This document shows, piece after piece, positions 8,365-16,646 of a DNA stretch of 64,000 nt. This stretch comes from a virus. Each line of letters begins with the position of its first letter. Positions within the stretch are counted from its first letter, which is position 1. The DNA is taken from the IMG/VR virus record IMGVR_UViG_3300040815_003812, positions 1-64,000 of that record. One strand, written 5' to 3'. A program made the translations under genes and the position numbers. The notes under the pieces were generated by a model. The model had not been told where the DNA came from. It was given only the letters and a program-made list of their open reading frames with translations, and made no database searches.

Positions 8365-9012
8365 ATGAAGCAAGAGTCAAAATTAAATCCAGAATTAAAA
8401 GTAGGTGACACTATAAGATTGATCCATATGGACGATCCATTCTCACCTATCACTGTTGGTACGACTGGAAAAGTAACGAGAAAAAACAAAGATCCATTTT
8501 CTAAAGAAGGAGAATTTATGTATGGGGTTGATTGGGAAAATGGTAGAAGTCTGAATCTTATGCCAGAGGATAGTTGGATGATTGTTGACCAATTATTGGA
8601 ACAAGTCGGAGGAAATCCTGACAGATATAAAGATATTGTAAATCTCCTAAAGAAATTAAGTGGATCAGACTTAAGAAAATTAAATCAATTTTTATTAGAT
8701 CTTAGAGACAGCGGAATAACTAACATGTGGGGTGCAGCTCCTTTTATTTATTCTGGAAGAGATTGGATAGAAAACTGGGTCAAAGCTGAAAACTTCAAGA
8801 ACACAAATCGACTAGAATTACCTGAAGATAATGAAAATTTAGACGAAGTTTTAGATAAGGCCGATGAAATGAGAAACATTATGGCAAGAGGTGCAATGAA
8901 CGCAGTAAGAAACAGTGAAGATGATTTGAACTTGAATCAGATAAATGACGAACTATTTAAACTAGCCAAAGAAGTTCATACATTCTATATGGAATTTGGA
9001 ACTTTATTATAA
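8365..9012 (+). CDS. Protein with DUF4314-like N-terminal domain
   Basis: 215 aa. Residues 9-75 (KVGDTIRLIHMDDPFSPI, VGTTGKV, YGVDWENGRSLNLMPEDSW) match my recollection of DUF4314, a small beta domain often found in phage proteins that carries a GTxGxV turn and a WxNGRSL strand. The remaining 140 residues are helical and acidic and not recognised. It is the first gene of a plus-strand group running to 10209. The function is unknown. Confidence 0.65.
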   Translation: MKQESKLNPELKVGDTIRLIHMDDPFSPITVGTTGKVTRKNKDPFSKEGEFMYGVDWENGRSLNLMPEDSWMIVDQLLEQVGGNPDRYKDIVNLLKKLSGSDLRKLNQFLLDLRDSGITNMWGAAPFIYSGRDWIENWVKAENFKNTNRLELPEDNENLDEVLDKADEMRNIMARGAMNAVRNSEDDLNLNQINDELFKLAKEVHTFYMEFGTLL

Positions 9013-9031
9013 AAAATAAAAAATTATTACA

Positions 9032-9382
9032 ATGATTAGAATAACTGAAGAAGAAAGAAAAATTATTTTGGAAAGTCACAGAGTTGCTTTCGAAAAACAA
9101 GTAATGTTACAAAAAACTGATAACTTGACTCCTTTAGAAGAAGAAGATTTAGCCACAGACAAAAAAGGAATTACTGTCGATGGTAAAGGTGATGTAAAGG
9201 AGTACACCAATATTGTTAATGAACAAGACGGTAAAGGTTGTGCTGACACCGAAGCTGGATGTATCAGAAAGAAAGATGGTGGTTGGGTTGTAATGAATAA
9301 TAAGAAAGGAGGTGTTTGGAGAAAATGTGATTCTAAGAAACACTGTGAAGAAATTCTCGACGCTTATCATTCGAATCAATAA
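9032..9382 (+). CDS. Hypothetical protein with targeting-like N-terminus
   Basis: 116 aa. It starts MIRITEEERKIILESHR, an ITE-x-x-L helix close to those at 37794 and 37595. The C-terminal half has four Cys (GCADTEAGC, CDSKKHC) around GGWVVMNNKKGGVWRKC, suggesting a small disulfide- or metal-stabilised fold. It follows the previous stop by 19 nt. There is no recognised family. Confidence 0.55.
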   Translation: MIRITEEERKIILESHRVAFEKQVMLQKTDNLTPLEEEDLATDKKGITVDGKGDVKEYTNIVNEQDGKGCADTEAGCIRKKDGGWVVMNNKKGGVWRKCDSKKHCEEILDAYHSNQ

Positions 9383-9442
9383 TTTTTTAAGAAAACTTGA
9401 TTTTTGAAACTTTTATAGATATTTGTATAAAAAATAAATGTT

Positions 9443-9721
9443 ATGAAAGTTCTCGAAGTAATATATCAGAATTTCGATTCATTTGAAAATTCTATCGAAG
9501 TTGAATTTTTGGATGAGGATGAAAATGTATTTTCAGACAAAATCGAATATAATCATTTGATTGATTTTGGTTATGTCGAAGAAGAATTAGAGGTTTTTGA
9601 TTTCAATGATGATACCGATTGGGAAGAATTCATTGATCAAAACGAAATTGATGTTGAAAATCTCGTTTCATTTTTAAATGAGTATTATACAACTTTTCCC
9701 GATAGAATTCCTATCGATTAA
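9443..9721 (+). CDS. Small acidic hypothetical protein
   Basis: 92 aa and very rich in Asp/Glu (for example VEFLDEDENVF and DFNDDTDWEEFIDQNEID), with no Cys and no membrane segment. It could be a nucleic-acid mimic or a binding partner, but nothing identifies it. GATATTTG lies about 24 nt upstream of its ATG and resembles the host TAnnTTTG -7 box at 7 of 8 positions. Confidence 0.5.
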   Translation: MKVLEVIYQNFDSFENSIEVEFLDEDENVFSDKIEYNHLIDFGYVEEELEVFDFNDDTDWEEFIDQNEIDVENLVSFLNEYYTTFPDRIPID

Positions 9722-9732
9722 AAATAAAAAAT

Positions 9733-10209
9733 ATGAGTGGAGTAATAAACATACCAGATAGTAATCAAAAGAGGATCTCAGATATAAAGGGGATGGTGTA
9801 CTCTCTGCTCGGAAAAGTGTATTTAACAAAACCTACTTTTTTTGGTTTAGATAGTAAGCAAATAATAATTATCGTGAGTCCTACACTCAAAGTCTTACAT
9901 GTCGGTGCAACTCAAAACAAACTATTGAGTAATTTTCCTCAAAAAGTAGACACTAAATTGGATGCTGAACCAATTATGGATTGGGCTAATGATAATGATT
10001 TTGTAATCACATTTGAGGCACCGACTCCAAAACTTAATAGGATATTATATTATAAATTTTCTAGGGTCCTTAACGATTCTTTGAATGAAAAGACTTTTGA
10101 TGATTATATTGTAGAGTCGAGATTACCTGATAACATAAAAAACAAAGCCTTAGATAATCAGGAATGGTTCAAAACTAATATTATTGAAATATTTAAAAAA
10201 ATAAAATGA
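9733..10209 (+). CDS. Hypothetical protein
   Basis: 158 aa, mixed alpha/beta by eye (KQIIIIVSPTLKVLHVG core strand, amphipathic helices at both ends). It has no signal peptide and no recognised motif. It is 11 nt downstream of the acidic protein gene and its stop codon lies inside the strong terminator hairpin at 10201-10230. Confidence 0.55.
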   Translation: MSGVINIPDSNQKRISDIKGMVYSLLGKVYLTKPTFFGLDSKQIIIIVSPTLKVLHVGATQNKLLSNFPQKVDTKLDAEPIMDWANDNDFVITFEAPTPKLNRILYYKFSRVLNDSLNEKTFDDYIVESRLPDNIKNKALDNQEWFKTNIIEIFKKIK

Positions 10210-10230
10210 GGGGAAGTCCCCTCATTTTAT
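10201..10230. terminator. Bidirectional intrinsic terminator
   Basis: A perfect 13-bp stem (ATAAAATGAGGGG with CCCCTCATTTTAT) around the loop AAGT separates two convergent genes. The A/T arms give a U-tract in either direction. Confidence 0.85.
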
Positions 10231-10754
10231 TATGCACCTACTCTAATAAATTCTAGTTGATAATTACACTTAAAACCAGTGATGGGATCTTCATATTCAG
10301 TTGGACCCTCCAGCATCAAATATTCCATACCATCTTCAATGATCATATAACGACGGAGACTGTTAAGAATAGGTGTTACGTATTCGACATTGATTGCAAC
10401 CCAACGATTAGTGATAAAATCTTGTTGAAGAGTGAAATCATAATCATAGTGCCAATGATCACCTCCATTCTGAAGATAATAACCTGTGTACAATTTATTC
10501 CCACTAAAGTGAATACGTGTTTTACCTACTTTCATTGAATCTAGTGGACCTGCTGGGTTGAGATATGAGAAGTCACCGTGGTAGATTGTCGTATCACCAA
10601 TCTCACTAGTATATACGTTACTACGATTGATGGTGACAGACCGAAGAATATACGTACCATCCAAGGTAGGAAAGGTAGGTTCTGAATATTGGTAACAACC
10701 AGTACAAATTGTTGCGACAATGAAAAAAAGAGGTACAATTACTTTGTTAAACAT
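10230..10754 (-). CDS. Putative lipoprotein
   Basis: 174 aa. The N-terminus MFNKVIVPLFFIVATICTGC is a lipoprotein-type signal with the modified Cys at residue 20 (TGC; the -3 position is Cys rather than the usual Leu, so it is slightly atypical). The mature chain is beta-rich with repeated Tyr/Trp (GTYILRSVTI, YHGDFSYLNP, HWHYDYDF) and resembles small lipocalin-like Bacteroidota lipoproteins in general pattern. It probably sits in an envelope membrane. The role may be envelope modification during infection, which is inference. Confidence 0.6.
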   Translation of the reverse strand: MFNKVIVPLFFIVATICTGCYQYSEPTFPTLDGTYILRSVTINRSNVYTSEIGDTTIYHGDFSYLNPAGPLDSMKVGKTRIHFSGNKLYTGYYLQNGGDHWHYDYDFTLQQDFITNRWVAINVEYVTPILNSLRRYMIIEDGMEYLMLEGPTEYEDPITGFKCNYQLEFIRVGA

Positions 10755-10758
10755 GATA

Positions 10759-10765
10759 TATTTAT
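10759..10765 (+). promoter_or_regulatory. Candidate TATTTAT box; reverse strand reads TATAAATA
   Basis: TATTTAT within TATATTTATAG ends 4 nt before the ATG at 10770. On the other strand the same site reads ATAAATA within TATAAATA, a perfect T4 late-promoter word, 5 nt from the lipoprotein start at 10754. The site may serve both genes. Confidence 0.4.
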
Positions 10766-10769
10766 AGAT

Positions 10770-11225
10770 ATGAATTTAAAAACCGAAATTTCCCGTATTA
10801 AGGGATTAATGACTGAGGGTGAAAATCAACTTTATAAAGATAAGGAATCAAAGTCTAAAAACAAAATAAAAGAAGAAGAAACTGATGATATGGATGTATC
10901 AGATGTGGAATCTGGTTATAACTTCGATTCTGGTGGTCCAGAACAATTCGAAGAACCAGTAGATTTTAGTTTAGATTCACTATTGGGAATAAAACCAGCA
11001 TATAATTTCGATTCGGATGGTGGTGACGTTGATGTGTATGGTGAAGAAATGGCAGAACAAGAAGATGGTGGAGGAGATACAACAGGTGATTCAGATGCAA
11101 CTAATGCTGGGATTTCAACTTGGGACAGTGGAGTTTCTAGAGGACCCGCAAATCCTATTGATCAAAATTCTAAATGGCAAGATTCTTATGGTATCACCAG
11201 GGGTAAAGGAAATCCTCTTTGGTAA
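10770..11225 (+). CDS. Acidic hypothetical protein with targeting-like N-terminus
   Basis: 151 aa from the ATG at 10770, chosen over an in-frame ATG at 10689 because the earlier part would overlap the divergent lipoprotein gene and the promoter box. It begins MNLKTEISRIKGLMTEGE, the clearest example of the shared EISRIKxLM helix plus a [LIM]-x-E site (MTE|G). The rest is low complexity, Asp/Gly/Glu-rich, with two copies of a YNFDSGG/YNFDSDGGD motif. It could be an internal virion protein. Confidence 0.55.
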   Translation: MNLKTEISRIKGLMTEGENQLYKDKESKSKNKIKEEETDDMDVSDVESGYNFDSGGPEQFEEPVDFSLDSLLGIKPAYNFDSDGGDVDVYGEEMAEQEDGGGDTTGDSDATNAGISTWDSGVSRGPANPIDQNSKWQDSYGITRGKGNPLW

Positions 11226-11227
11226 GA

Positions 11228-11234
11228 TATTTAT
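11228..11234 (+). promoter_or_regulatory. Candidate TATTTAT box
   Basis: TATTTAT, 9 nt upstream of the ATG at 11244, directly after the previous stop. Confidence 0.45.
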
Positions 11235-11243
11235 ATAAAATAT

Positions 11244-12590
11244 ATGACCTACGACCAAAAAATATCAACACAAGTCAGTGAGATGAATAGACTTATCAAT
11301 TATGATAGGTCTAAAACTCTATTAGAACAAAAACCTGACTCTGTTTCGGACAGAAACCTAGGGATATCAAGGAGAAATGCACGTGCACTTAATATGACTG
11401 ATAAGGAATATGAAGATAAAATGTACGGTAAGGATTCCTTAGATAATATTAAATGGAATCATGATTTGGCAGGTTACTTAGAAATAGGACTTACAATTGG
11501 TGGTATATTAGCTGTTGCTACAGGTGTTGGAGCACCAATAGGGGCTGCTATGTTAGCTGCAGGTACTACTATTGGTGTTGCTGATGCCGCTGCGTATTTC
11601 GTTCAGGAAAAAGATCCTTATATGGGTAGTATGATGTTAGCACTCTCATTGATACCAGGTGGTGAGTTAGTGAGTGCACTTGGTAAGAAAGCCGGTAAAG
11701 AAATTACTGAACAGGAATTAAAAAAGTTACCAGCGTTATTACAAAAAATTTCCAATAATAAAGTCTTAACTGATTTAGAAGGTGAATTATGGCAAAGATT
11801 TTCAAAATCATTCGTAGAAAATGCACCTGAAATATTAAAGACTAGTGCTAGAAACTCATTGAAATTTCTAAATAAACATATGGTCAGTAAAGGATTATTG
11901 TGGACTCTAGGAACTTTAGCAAAAGTTAGTGGTAAGGGTCTTCAATTAGTTGTTAAAATAGGTCGTATAGCCGTCAGTGTAGATTTATTATGGACACTTT
12001 TAGCAGCTCCAGAAGGATACCGAAAAAGAATGAGAGATAAGTCAGAATTCTCGAAGATTATGGACATGTTATATGATGGTACTTTAGGACCAACTATAAT
12101 CGATGGACTTTATGATCTATGGTTAAGTTTGACTGATTCTGATGGTAATATAGATAAAAGTAAGGAACAAGAATTGATCATAGAAATTATCGAAAATAGT
12201 GACATAGATTTTACAGATAGTGATATCGCAGATCAAATTCAAGATAGTTTCAATGATACATACGATAACATTACGTTCGATTTGATTGACAATAGATGGT
12301 CTAACTTAGAACAAGGTACAAAACAACAGACAACCTTTAATGATTTATTATCGGGAGATAAAATAGCCAAATTAGGATCAAAGGGTAAATTTGTTAGAGA
12401 CATTCAAATAATGTTAAATACACTAGGTTATGATCTAGGTGAATCAGGCATAGATAGTGATTTTGGAAAAGTTACACAAGACGCTGTAATTGATTTTCAA
12501 ATTGATTATGATTTAGATGGGTTAGATGGTATTGTTGGAAAAGAGACATCAACTAAATTAAAAAGTTTATATGATGAAAGAAAAGGATAA
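11244..12590 (+). CDS. Membrane-active protein with C-terminal peptidoglycan-binding (PG_binding_1) domain
   Basis: 448 aa. After the N-terminal helix (MTYDQKISTQVSEMNRLI) comes TLLEQ, a candidate processing site. A long Gly/Ala-rich hydrophobic stretch at about 75-125 and a second hydrophobic zone at about 215-255 could insert into membranes. Residues about 372-446 fit PG_binding_1: LGSKGKFVRDIQIMLNTLGY, DSDFGKVTQDAVIDFQ and DGIVGKETSTKLK. A virion protein that binds the cell wall and contains membrane helices suggests a role in genome delivery. No catalytic wall-hydrolase motif is visible. The stop overlaps the next gene by 20 bp. Confidence 0.75.
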   Translation: MTYDQKISTQVSEMNRLINYDRSKTLLEQKPDSVSDRNLGISRRNARALNMTDKEYEDKMYGKDSLDNIKWNHDLAGYLEIGLTIGGILAVATGVGAPIGAAMLAAGTTIGVADAAAYFVQEKDPYMGSMMLALSLIPGGELVSALGKKAGKEITEQELKKLPALLQKISNNKVLTDLEGELWQRFSKSFVENAPEILKTSARNSLKFLNKHMVSKGLLWTLGTLAKVSGKGLQLVVKIGRIAVSVDLLWTLLAAPEGYRKRMRDKSEFSKIMDMLYDGTLGPTIIDGLYDLWLSLTDSDGNIDKSKEQELIIEIIENSDIDFTDSDIADQIQDSFNDTYDNITFDLIDNRWSNLEQGTKQQTTFNDLLSGDKIAKLGSKGKFVRDIQIMLNTLGYDLGESGIDSDFGKVTQDAVIDFQIDYDLDGLDGIVGKETSTKLKSLYDERKG

Positions 12591-15345
12591 TATAAAAAGA
12601 ATACATGAAATAATGGGTGTTAATAAAAAAGTCATCGTTGAACAAGCATATATTGATGACTTATTACAATTTCTTATTTCCAGAGGTGCTAGAAGTATTG
12701 ATGAACTTGCACCTTTAATTACAAAGTTAGAAAATCAAGTTGCCGATGCGTCAACTTCAACCGCAGCAAAAAGAAAAACTTTAAATGATATTGTCACAAC
12801 AGCTAAAAAGTTAAATAATACAGAACTGGTTGATGTGATAACAGCGCAAATATTGAAAGATCCTGGATTTGTTTCGAAACTAGTCAACGATTTTTTCAGA
12901 AATGCAGAAGTGAAAAAATTCTTAGATGAAATGATAGAATCTGGATTTACTCCCGAAAGTGCTGCCGCTAGAATGGTAAATGAATTTGGAAATAAAGTAT
13001 TAAGAACCCAATCTAAAGGTGAGGTACTTGACAATCAGATCTTAAGGGAAGTCAATAAACAAACTAGAGAAAGATTTGAAAAAAGAACCTCCGAACTAGC
13101 TAAAGCAACTGACGATACAACAACTCCAAAAGCTGACGAACCTGAAACTCCTTCACCTGAACCAAATGTGTCTGAAAAAGATATCGCAGATATGGAGGAT
13201 TTTACTGAAGAATCTTCGTGGGTTAATGTTCCATCTTATTCGGATGAAGAGATTGACCAATTATTAAAACAAGAGGGAGGTATCGGAGCAAGACTAAGGA
13301 ACGTTTTTAAGGTACCATCAACTAAAGTTAAAGAAAGGGCGGAAAGATTATTACGTAATTCAAGAAAATTCGCTGAGACAAAAGATCCAACAATTAAAGC
13401 TAGACTCAGAAAAAAAATTAACGAGGATATTCTAAAATTAGCAGACGACCAGTCGTCTGCTTTGGATGGTGTTAGAGAACAACTAGAACTTGTTATTGAT
13501 CAAGCTCCAAGAGGAAGAGGAGGAACTATAGAAGATCCGGGAATTAGGTCTTTGGAAAAGTTATATAACGACCTGAAAGGGGGTACAAACAATTTCAGAG
13601 ATTTTTTAGGAATATCAAAATTACTTTATGGTGATAGATTTCCTACAACTTTAGTTTTGAAAGAAGCTTTCATGTCGAATACCTTTAGACCATTTCTCAA
13701 ACAATTAAGATCTAGTTTAAAAGGCGTAAGTTTAGGTAGATCTAAAATTCTAGATACTACCATAACAGGTTTTAAAGAATCTTTCCCTAGTGAAGCATGG
13801 TGGAAAAGAGCGGTGTATGGAGATTATAGAGGTGTACCAACACAAGATAATCCCGCATATGCTGAACTTGTAAGGGCTGGTGGTAAAAAAGCTGCGAGAG
13901 CATCATTTTTGATTGCACTTTTAGGTAGACTAATCAAAATTAGAATTTTATATGCCTTTGCTGAGACAATGAGAAATTCATTTGCTTTTTATGTTTCAGG
14001 TAAAGAAGGTAGGGACATTATAAATTCTTGTTTATCTTCCGGTAGAAATCCGGAAAATGAAGCTTGTAAAAAAATAGCAAATGATAAATCATTTTTACCT
14101 TGGTTAGCTTGGGCTATGGACATCATGGAAGAAGGTGAGTCTTCACCTTTTTTAAAAGAAATGTTAGAAGATTTTTTAGGGCAAAGTACTGATGATTTTA
14201 GTGGTGATTTAACGAGAGAAGTTATGAAAGGATCACCGACATTAATTGACGATTTGATTTATTATCTAAATGAAGTTAGGAAAGGGTTTCTAAATCAAGA
14301 AACTGCGGACAATATGGAAGACCGTTGGAATCAAACGGAAGAAGAATTAGAAGACGATTTAAGACAGGCTGAAAGAGAAATAGATCAAGAGATAGATAAT
14401 GACACTCCTAGATCTTCTTCAGGATCATTTAATACAATCAGAACAAGCCCTGAACTACGTGGAATAATTGGCGATATCGCGTCTGATCTAAGAATATCTG
14501 AAACTAGTAGTGAATTAAAAAATCTAGTGAATCAATATCTAAAAGTTGAAAACGGGAAAGTATACTTCAAATGTGGTGACTATAAAGGTGTATTGAGGCC
14601 TAGTGGTGGAAGATGGTATATGGACTTTGGAAGTGGAGGTAATTATAAATTTGGAGAAGGAGGAGAAAATAATTTAGCAACGGATTATTGTAGTCCTGTA
14701 AGTAGTTGGTCAGTAAATGAATCAAATGAAGGTTTAATTAATGTATTATTAGAACAAAGAACCGCACCAGTACCAGGTACAGATGATTCTGAAAGTGCAA
14801 CTGGAGATGGATCATCTGCAGAACCAACTCAACCTGATGATCCAACTCCACCAACACCAAGTAACCCAGATACTCCAGATACTGAAAGCAGTCGTTGTGT
14901 TGAAACGTTATCAGAAAGTTTTTTCTGTAAAAGATGTGAAAATGGAAACTCGATAAGTGAATGTGATCAACTATGGGGTAATGATTTATATACTGGAAAA
15001 TGTTTCGACTTTGATAAAAAGAAAATCTCAAATGAATTATCGAACAAAATGGCATGTAGGTTTGGTGATGACCCAAAATTCTCGGTAGGAAAATCACAAC
15101 TACAAGAAGAAAATAATTTATTATACGTTTTAGGTGAGAAAAAAGACCAAGAAACAAAGGATGATTTACAACTTAAAAAAGTAGTAAATGGTGGAAATAG
15201 AGATTGGGTTTTTATGGAAAATGGACAGTGGTTAGATTTCTTCAACAAGTACCATGGTAATGTTTCTGAGTCTACCGATACTGTAAACAAAACTTTTTCA
15301 GGATTAGAAAATATTTTAGAAATTTACAGGAAAAACATAAACTAA
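12571..15345 (+). CDS. Very large protein with targeting-like N-terminus; putative internal/ejection protein
   Basis: 924 aa, not recognised as a family. The N-terminus (NIKRIHEIMGVNKKVIVEQ) ends in a VIVE|Q site like those of its neighbours. The long helical body has many Lys/Glu; a hydrophobic segment lies at about 445-475 (ASFLIALLGRLIKIRILYAFAETM), and a Pro/Thr/Asp-rich linker (about 725-770) precedes a Cys-rich C-terminal domain (CVETLSESFFCKRCENG). Size, helicity, a membrane-like segment and position next to the peptidoglycan-binding gene suggest an ejected internal protein, but this is inference. ATGATG gives a start at 12571 or 12574; it overlaps the previous gene by 20 bp. Confidence 0.65.
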   Translation: MMKEKDNIKRIHEIMGVNKKVIVEQAYIDDLLQFLISRGARSIDELAPLITKLENQVADASTSTAAKRKTLNDIVTTAKKLNNTELVDVITAQILKDPGFVSKLVNDFFRNAEVKKFLDEMIESGFTPESAAARMVNEFGNKVLRTQSKGEVLDNQILREVNKQTRERFEKRTSELAKATDDTTTPKADEPETPSPEPNVSEKDIADMEDFTEESSWVNVPSYSDEEIDQLLKQEGGIGARLRNVFKVPSTKVKERAERLLRNSRKFAETKDPTIKARLRKKINEDILKLADDQSSALDGVREQLELVIDQAPRGRGGTIEDPGIRSLEKLYNDLKGGTNNFRDFLGISKLLYGDRFPTTLVLKEAFMSNTFRPFLKQLRSSLKGVSLGRSKILDTTITGFKESFPSEAWWKRAVYGDYRGVPTQDNPAYAELVRAGGKKAARASFLIALLGRLIKIRILYAFAETMRNSFAFYVSGKEGRDIINSCLSSGRNPENEACKKIANDKSFLPWLAWAMDIMEEGESSPFLKEMLEDFLGQSTDDFSGDLTREVMKGSPTLIDDLIYYLNEVRKGFLNQETADNMEDRWNQTEEELEDDLRQAEREIDQEIDNDTPRSSSGSFNTIRTSPELRGIIGDIASDLRISETSSELKNLVNQYLKVENGKVYFKCGDYKGVLRPSGGRWYMDFGSGGNYKFGEGGENNLATDYCSPVSSWSVNESNEGLINVLLEQRTAPVPGTDDSESATGDGSSAEPTQPDDPTPPTPSNPDTPDTESSRCVETLSESFFCKRCENGNSISECDQLWGNDLYTGKCFDFDKKKISNELSNKMACRFGDDPKFSVGKSQLQEENNLLYVLGEKKDQETKDDLQLKKVVNGGNRDWVFMENGQWLDFFNKYHGNVSESTDTVNKTFSGLENILEIYRKNIN

Positions 15346-15349
15346 TTGA

Positions 15350-15356
15350 TATTTAT
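15350..15356 (+). promoter_or_regulatory. Candidate TATTTAT box
   Basis: TATTTAT lies right after the stop at 15345 and 25 nt before the ATG at 15382. Confidence 0.4.
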
Positions 15357-15381
15357 CAATAGTAACAATCAAGTTATAGTT

Positions 15382-16008
15382 ATGGATTTAAAAAAGAAAT
15401 TAAAGAAAAATCTATATCTTCTGAAGGAAGGAAAAGAGAGGTTCCTTATAGAAGAAAAAATTGTAAAATCACGATTAAACCTTTTACCTAAAAATGTCAA
15501 CAAGAATTCAAAAATTCAAGTGACAGATGCATTCAATAAATTATTTGAAGAAATAAAATTCTACAATTCAAATGATATAGGAATTCCATTTTTAAATGAA
15601 AATTTAGTTGATGTTTTAGGACAAATGTTCAATGAGGATAGTGATAAATTTTTGGATACAATAAAAGATAAACTTACCGACTTTTTAGTCTCGAAATTAC
15701 AAGGGACCGATTTTGATCGGGAAGCTATCGAAATGGCAATAGGTGATACTGAATTGGATGATATATCCAAGTTATTTACCGATACCAGATTCCTAGCCAA
15801 AAAATTAGCAGAAATCTACTCTACAAAATATAACGAAATGTCACTTGATCTTTCTAGTCTTTCAGGGCCGACAGTATCTAGTCAGATTTCAAGTGGGCAA
15901 TCGGAACTCGAAGATAAAATTGTAGATCAACTTCGTCCAATCATGGGTGATATAAATTCCAAAATGGAATTGAAACTGAGCGATATCAGAGATGGTATCA
16001 TATCATAA
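15382..16008 (+). CDS. Hypothetical helical protein
   Basis: 208 aa from the ATG at 15382; an in-frame TTG at 15346 is less likely because the candidate promoter box lies between them. It begins MDLKKKLKKNLYLLKEGKE followed by RFLIEEK, again a basic helix and an LIE site. The rest is helical and charged with a Ser/Gly-rich hinge near residue 160. No family is recognised. It is the last plus-strand gene before the convergent HNH gene and is followed by a terminator. Confidence 0.55.
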   Translation: MDLKKKLKKNLYLLKEGKERFLIEEKIVKSRLNLLPKNVNKNSKIQVTDAFNKLFEEIKFYNSNDIGIPFLNENLVDVLGQMFNEDSDKFLDTIKDKLTDFLVSKLQGTDFDREAIEMAIGDTELDDISKLFTDTRFLAKKLAEIYSTKYNEMSLDLSSLSGPTVSSQISSGQSELEDKIVDQLRPIMGDINSKMELKLSDIRDGIIS

Positions 16009-16046
16009 ACTTGAAAAATAAAAGGGGATAATCAAGTCTATTAAAG

Positions 16047-16072
16047 AAGGTGTCGAAAGACACCTTTTTTTT
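16047..16072. terminator. Intrinsic terminator between convergent genes
   Basis: Stem AAGGTGTC/GACACCTT with a GAAA loop and a T-run on the plus strand. It overlaps the last bases of the minus-strand HNH gene, so it probably terminates the plus-strand unit. Confidence 0.85.
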
Positions 16073-16574
16073 ATATACTATTGAAAGACTTTGTATAATT
16101 ATTCCAAATAGACTCTACCTCATCATAAATTATATTCGAGAATATTGTGGGTTCTTTAGGTTTGTTAAGTAACTTCAAACCTGCTTCTTTGAGTGTCTTA
16201 TTTCCTTTATATGTGTTACATCTGGAACAACACGTCACCATATTAACCCAGGTATTTTCACCCCCCTTAGATCTAGGAATTACATGGTCTATTGTTAGAT
16301 TCTTCTTAGTTCCACAATATTGACATGTATTTTTATCTCTCTTGAATATTCTTCTACGATTCACCCTTAGACCTTCTCTTCTGAATCTTATATAGTTTAG
16401 TAACCTTATAATCACTGGTCTCACAAAATTACCCACTGATGTTACTATATCATTTTCCCCTTTTTTTACTACCTCAGCTTTACCTTTATCTACAAGTACA
16501 AAACCTCTGTGTAATGACGTAATGTTTAATGGTGAAAAATCTGCATTTAATACTAATACTAAATTATTTCTCAT
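16071..16574 (-). CDS. HNH endonuclease
   Basis: 167 aa. An N-terminal beta region (LVLNADFSPLNITSLHRGFVLV) precedes a C-terminal HNH domain: CQYCG (zinc Cys pair), LTIDHVIPRSKGGENTWVNMV (catalytic His) and CCSRCNTYKGNKT (second Cys pair and Asn). This layout matches the stand-alone bacterial HNH family of about 165-185 aa rather than a group I intron endonuclease. It lies downstream of the tmRNA but has its own TATTTAT box, with the tmRNA terminator between. It could be a homing nuclease linked to the tmRNA locus or a DNA-metabolism nuclease. Confidence 0.9.
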   Translation of the reverse strand: MRNNLVLVLNADFSPLNITSLHRGFVLVDKGKAEVVKKGENDIVTSVGNFVRPVIIRLLNYIRFRREGLRVNRRRIFKRDKNTCQYCGTKKNLTIDHVIPRSKGGENTWVNMVTCCSRCNTYKGNKTLKEAGLKLLNKPKEPTIFSNIIYDEVESIWNNYTKSFNSI

Positions 16575-16589
16575 AATCCCCTTTTTTAA

Positions 16590-16596
16590 ATAAATA
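16590..16596 (-). promoter_or_regulatory. Candidate TATTTAT box for the HNH gene
   Basis: Reads ATATTTATTT on the minus strand, 15 nt upstream of the ATG at 16574. GGGG lies 4-7 nt before the ATG, one of the few G-rich leaders here. Confidence 0.5.
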
Positions 16597-16611
16597 TTTT
16601 TTTAAACTATA

Positions 16612-16645
16612 AAAAAAAAGATCGACTTTTTCAAGTCGATCTTTT
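16612..16645 (-). terminator. Intrinsic terminator of the tmRNA gene
   Basis: A 13-bp stem (AAAAGATCGACTT/AAGTCGATCTTTT) with a four-base loop and a long U-tract in the minus direction starts one or two bases after the tmRNA acceptor stem. Confidence 0.9.
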
Positions 16646-16646
16646 G

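Noticed and set aside
14738-15290. Two overlapping minus-strand frames of 107-139 codons
   Set aside because: They lie opposite the 924-residue coding sequence, lack start-site features and have atypical Phe/His/Leu-rich composition.
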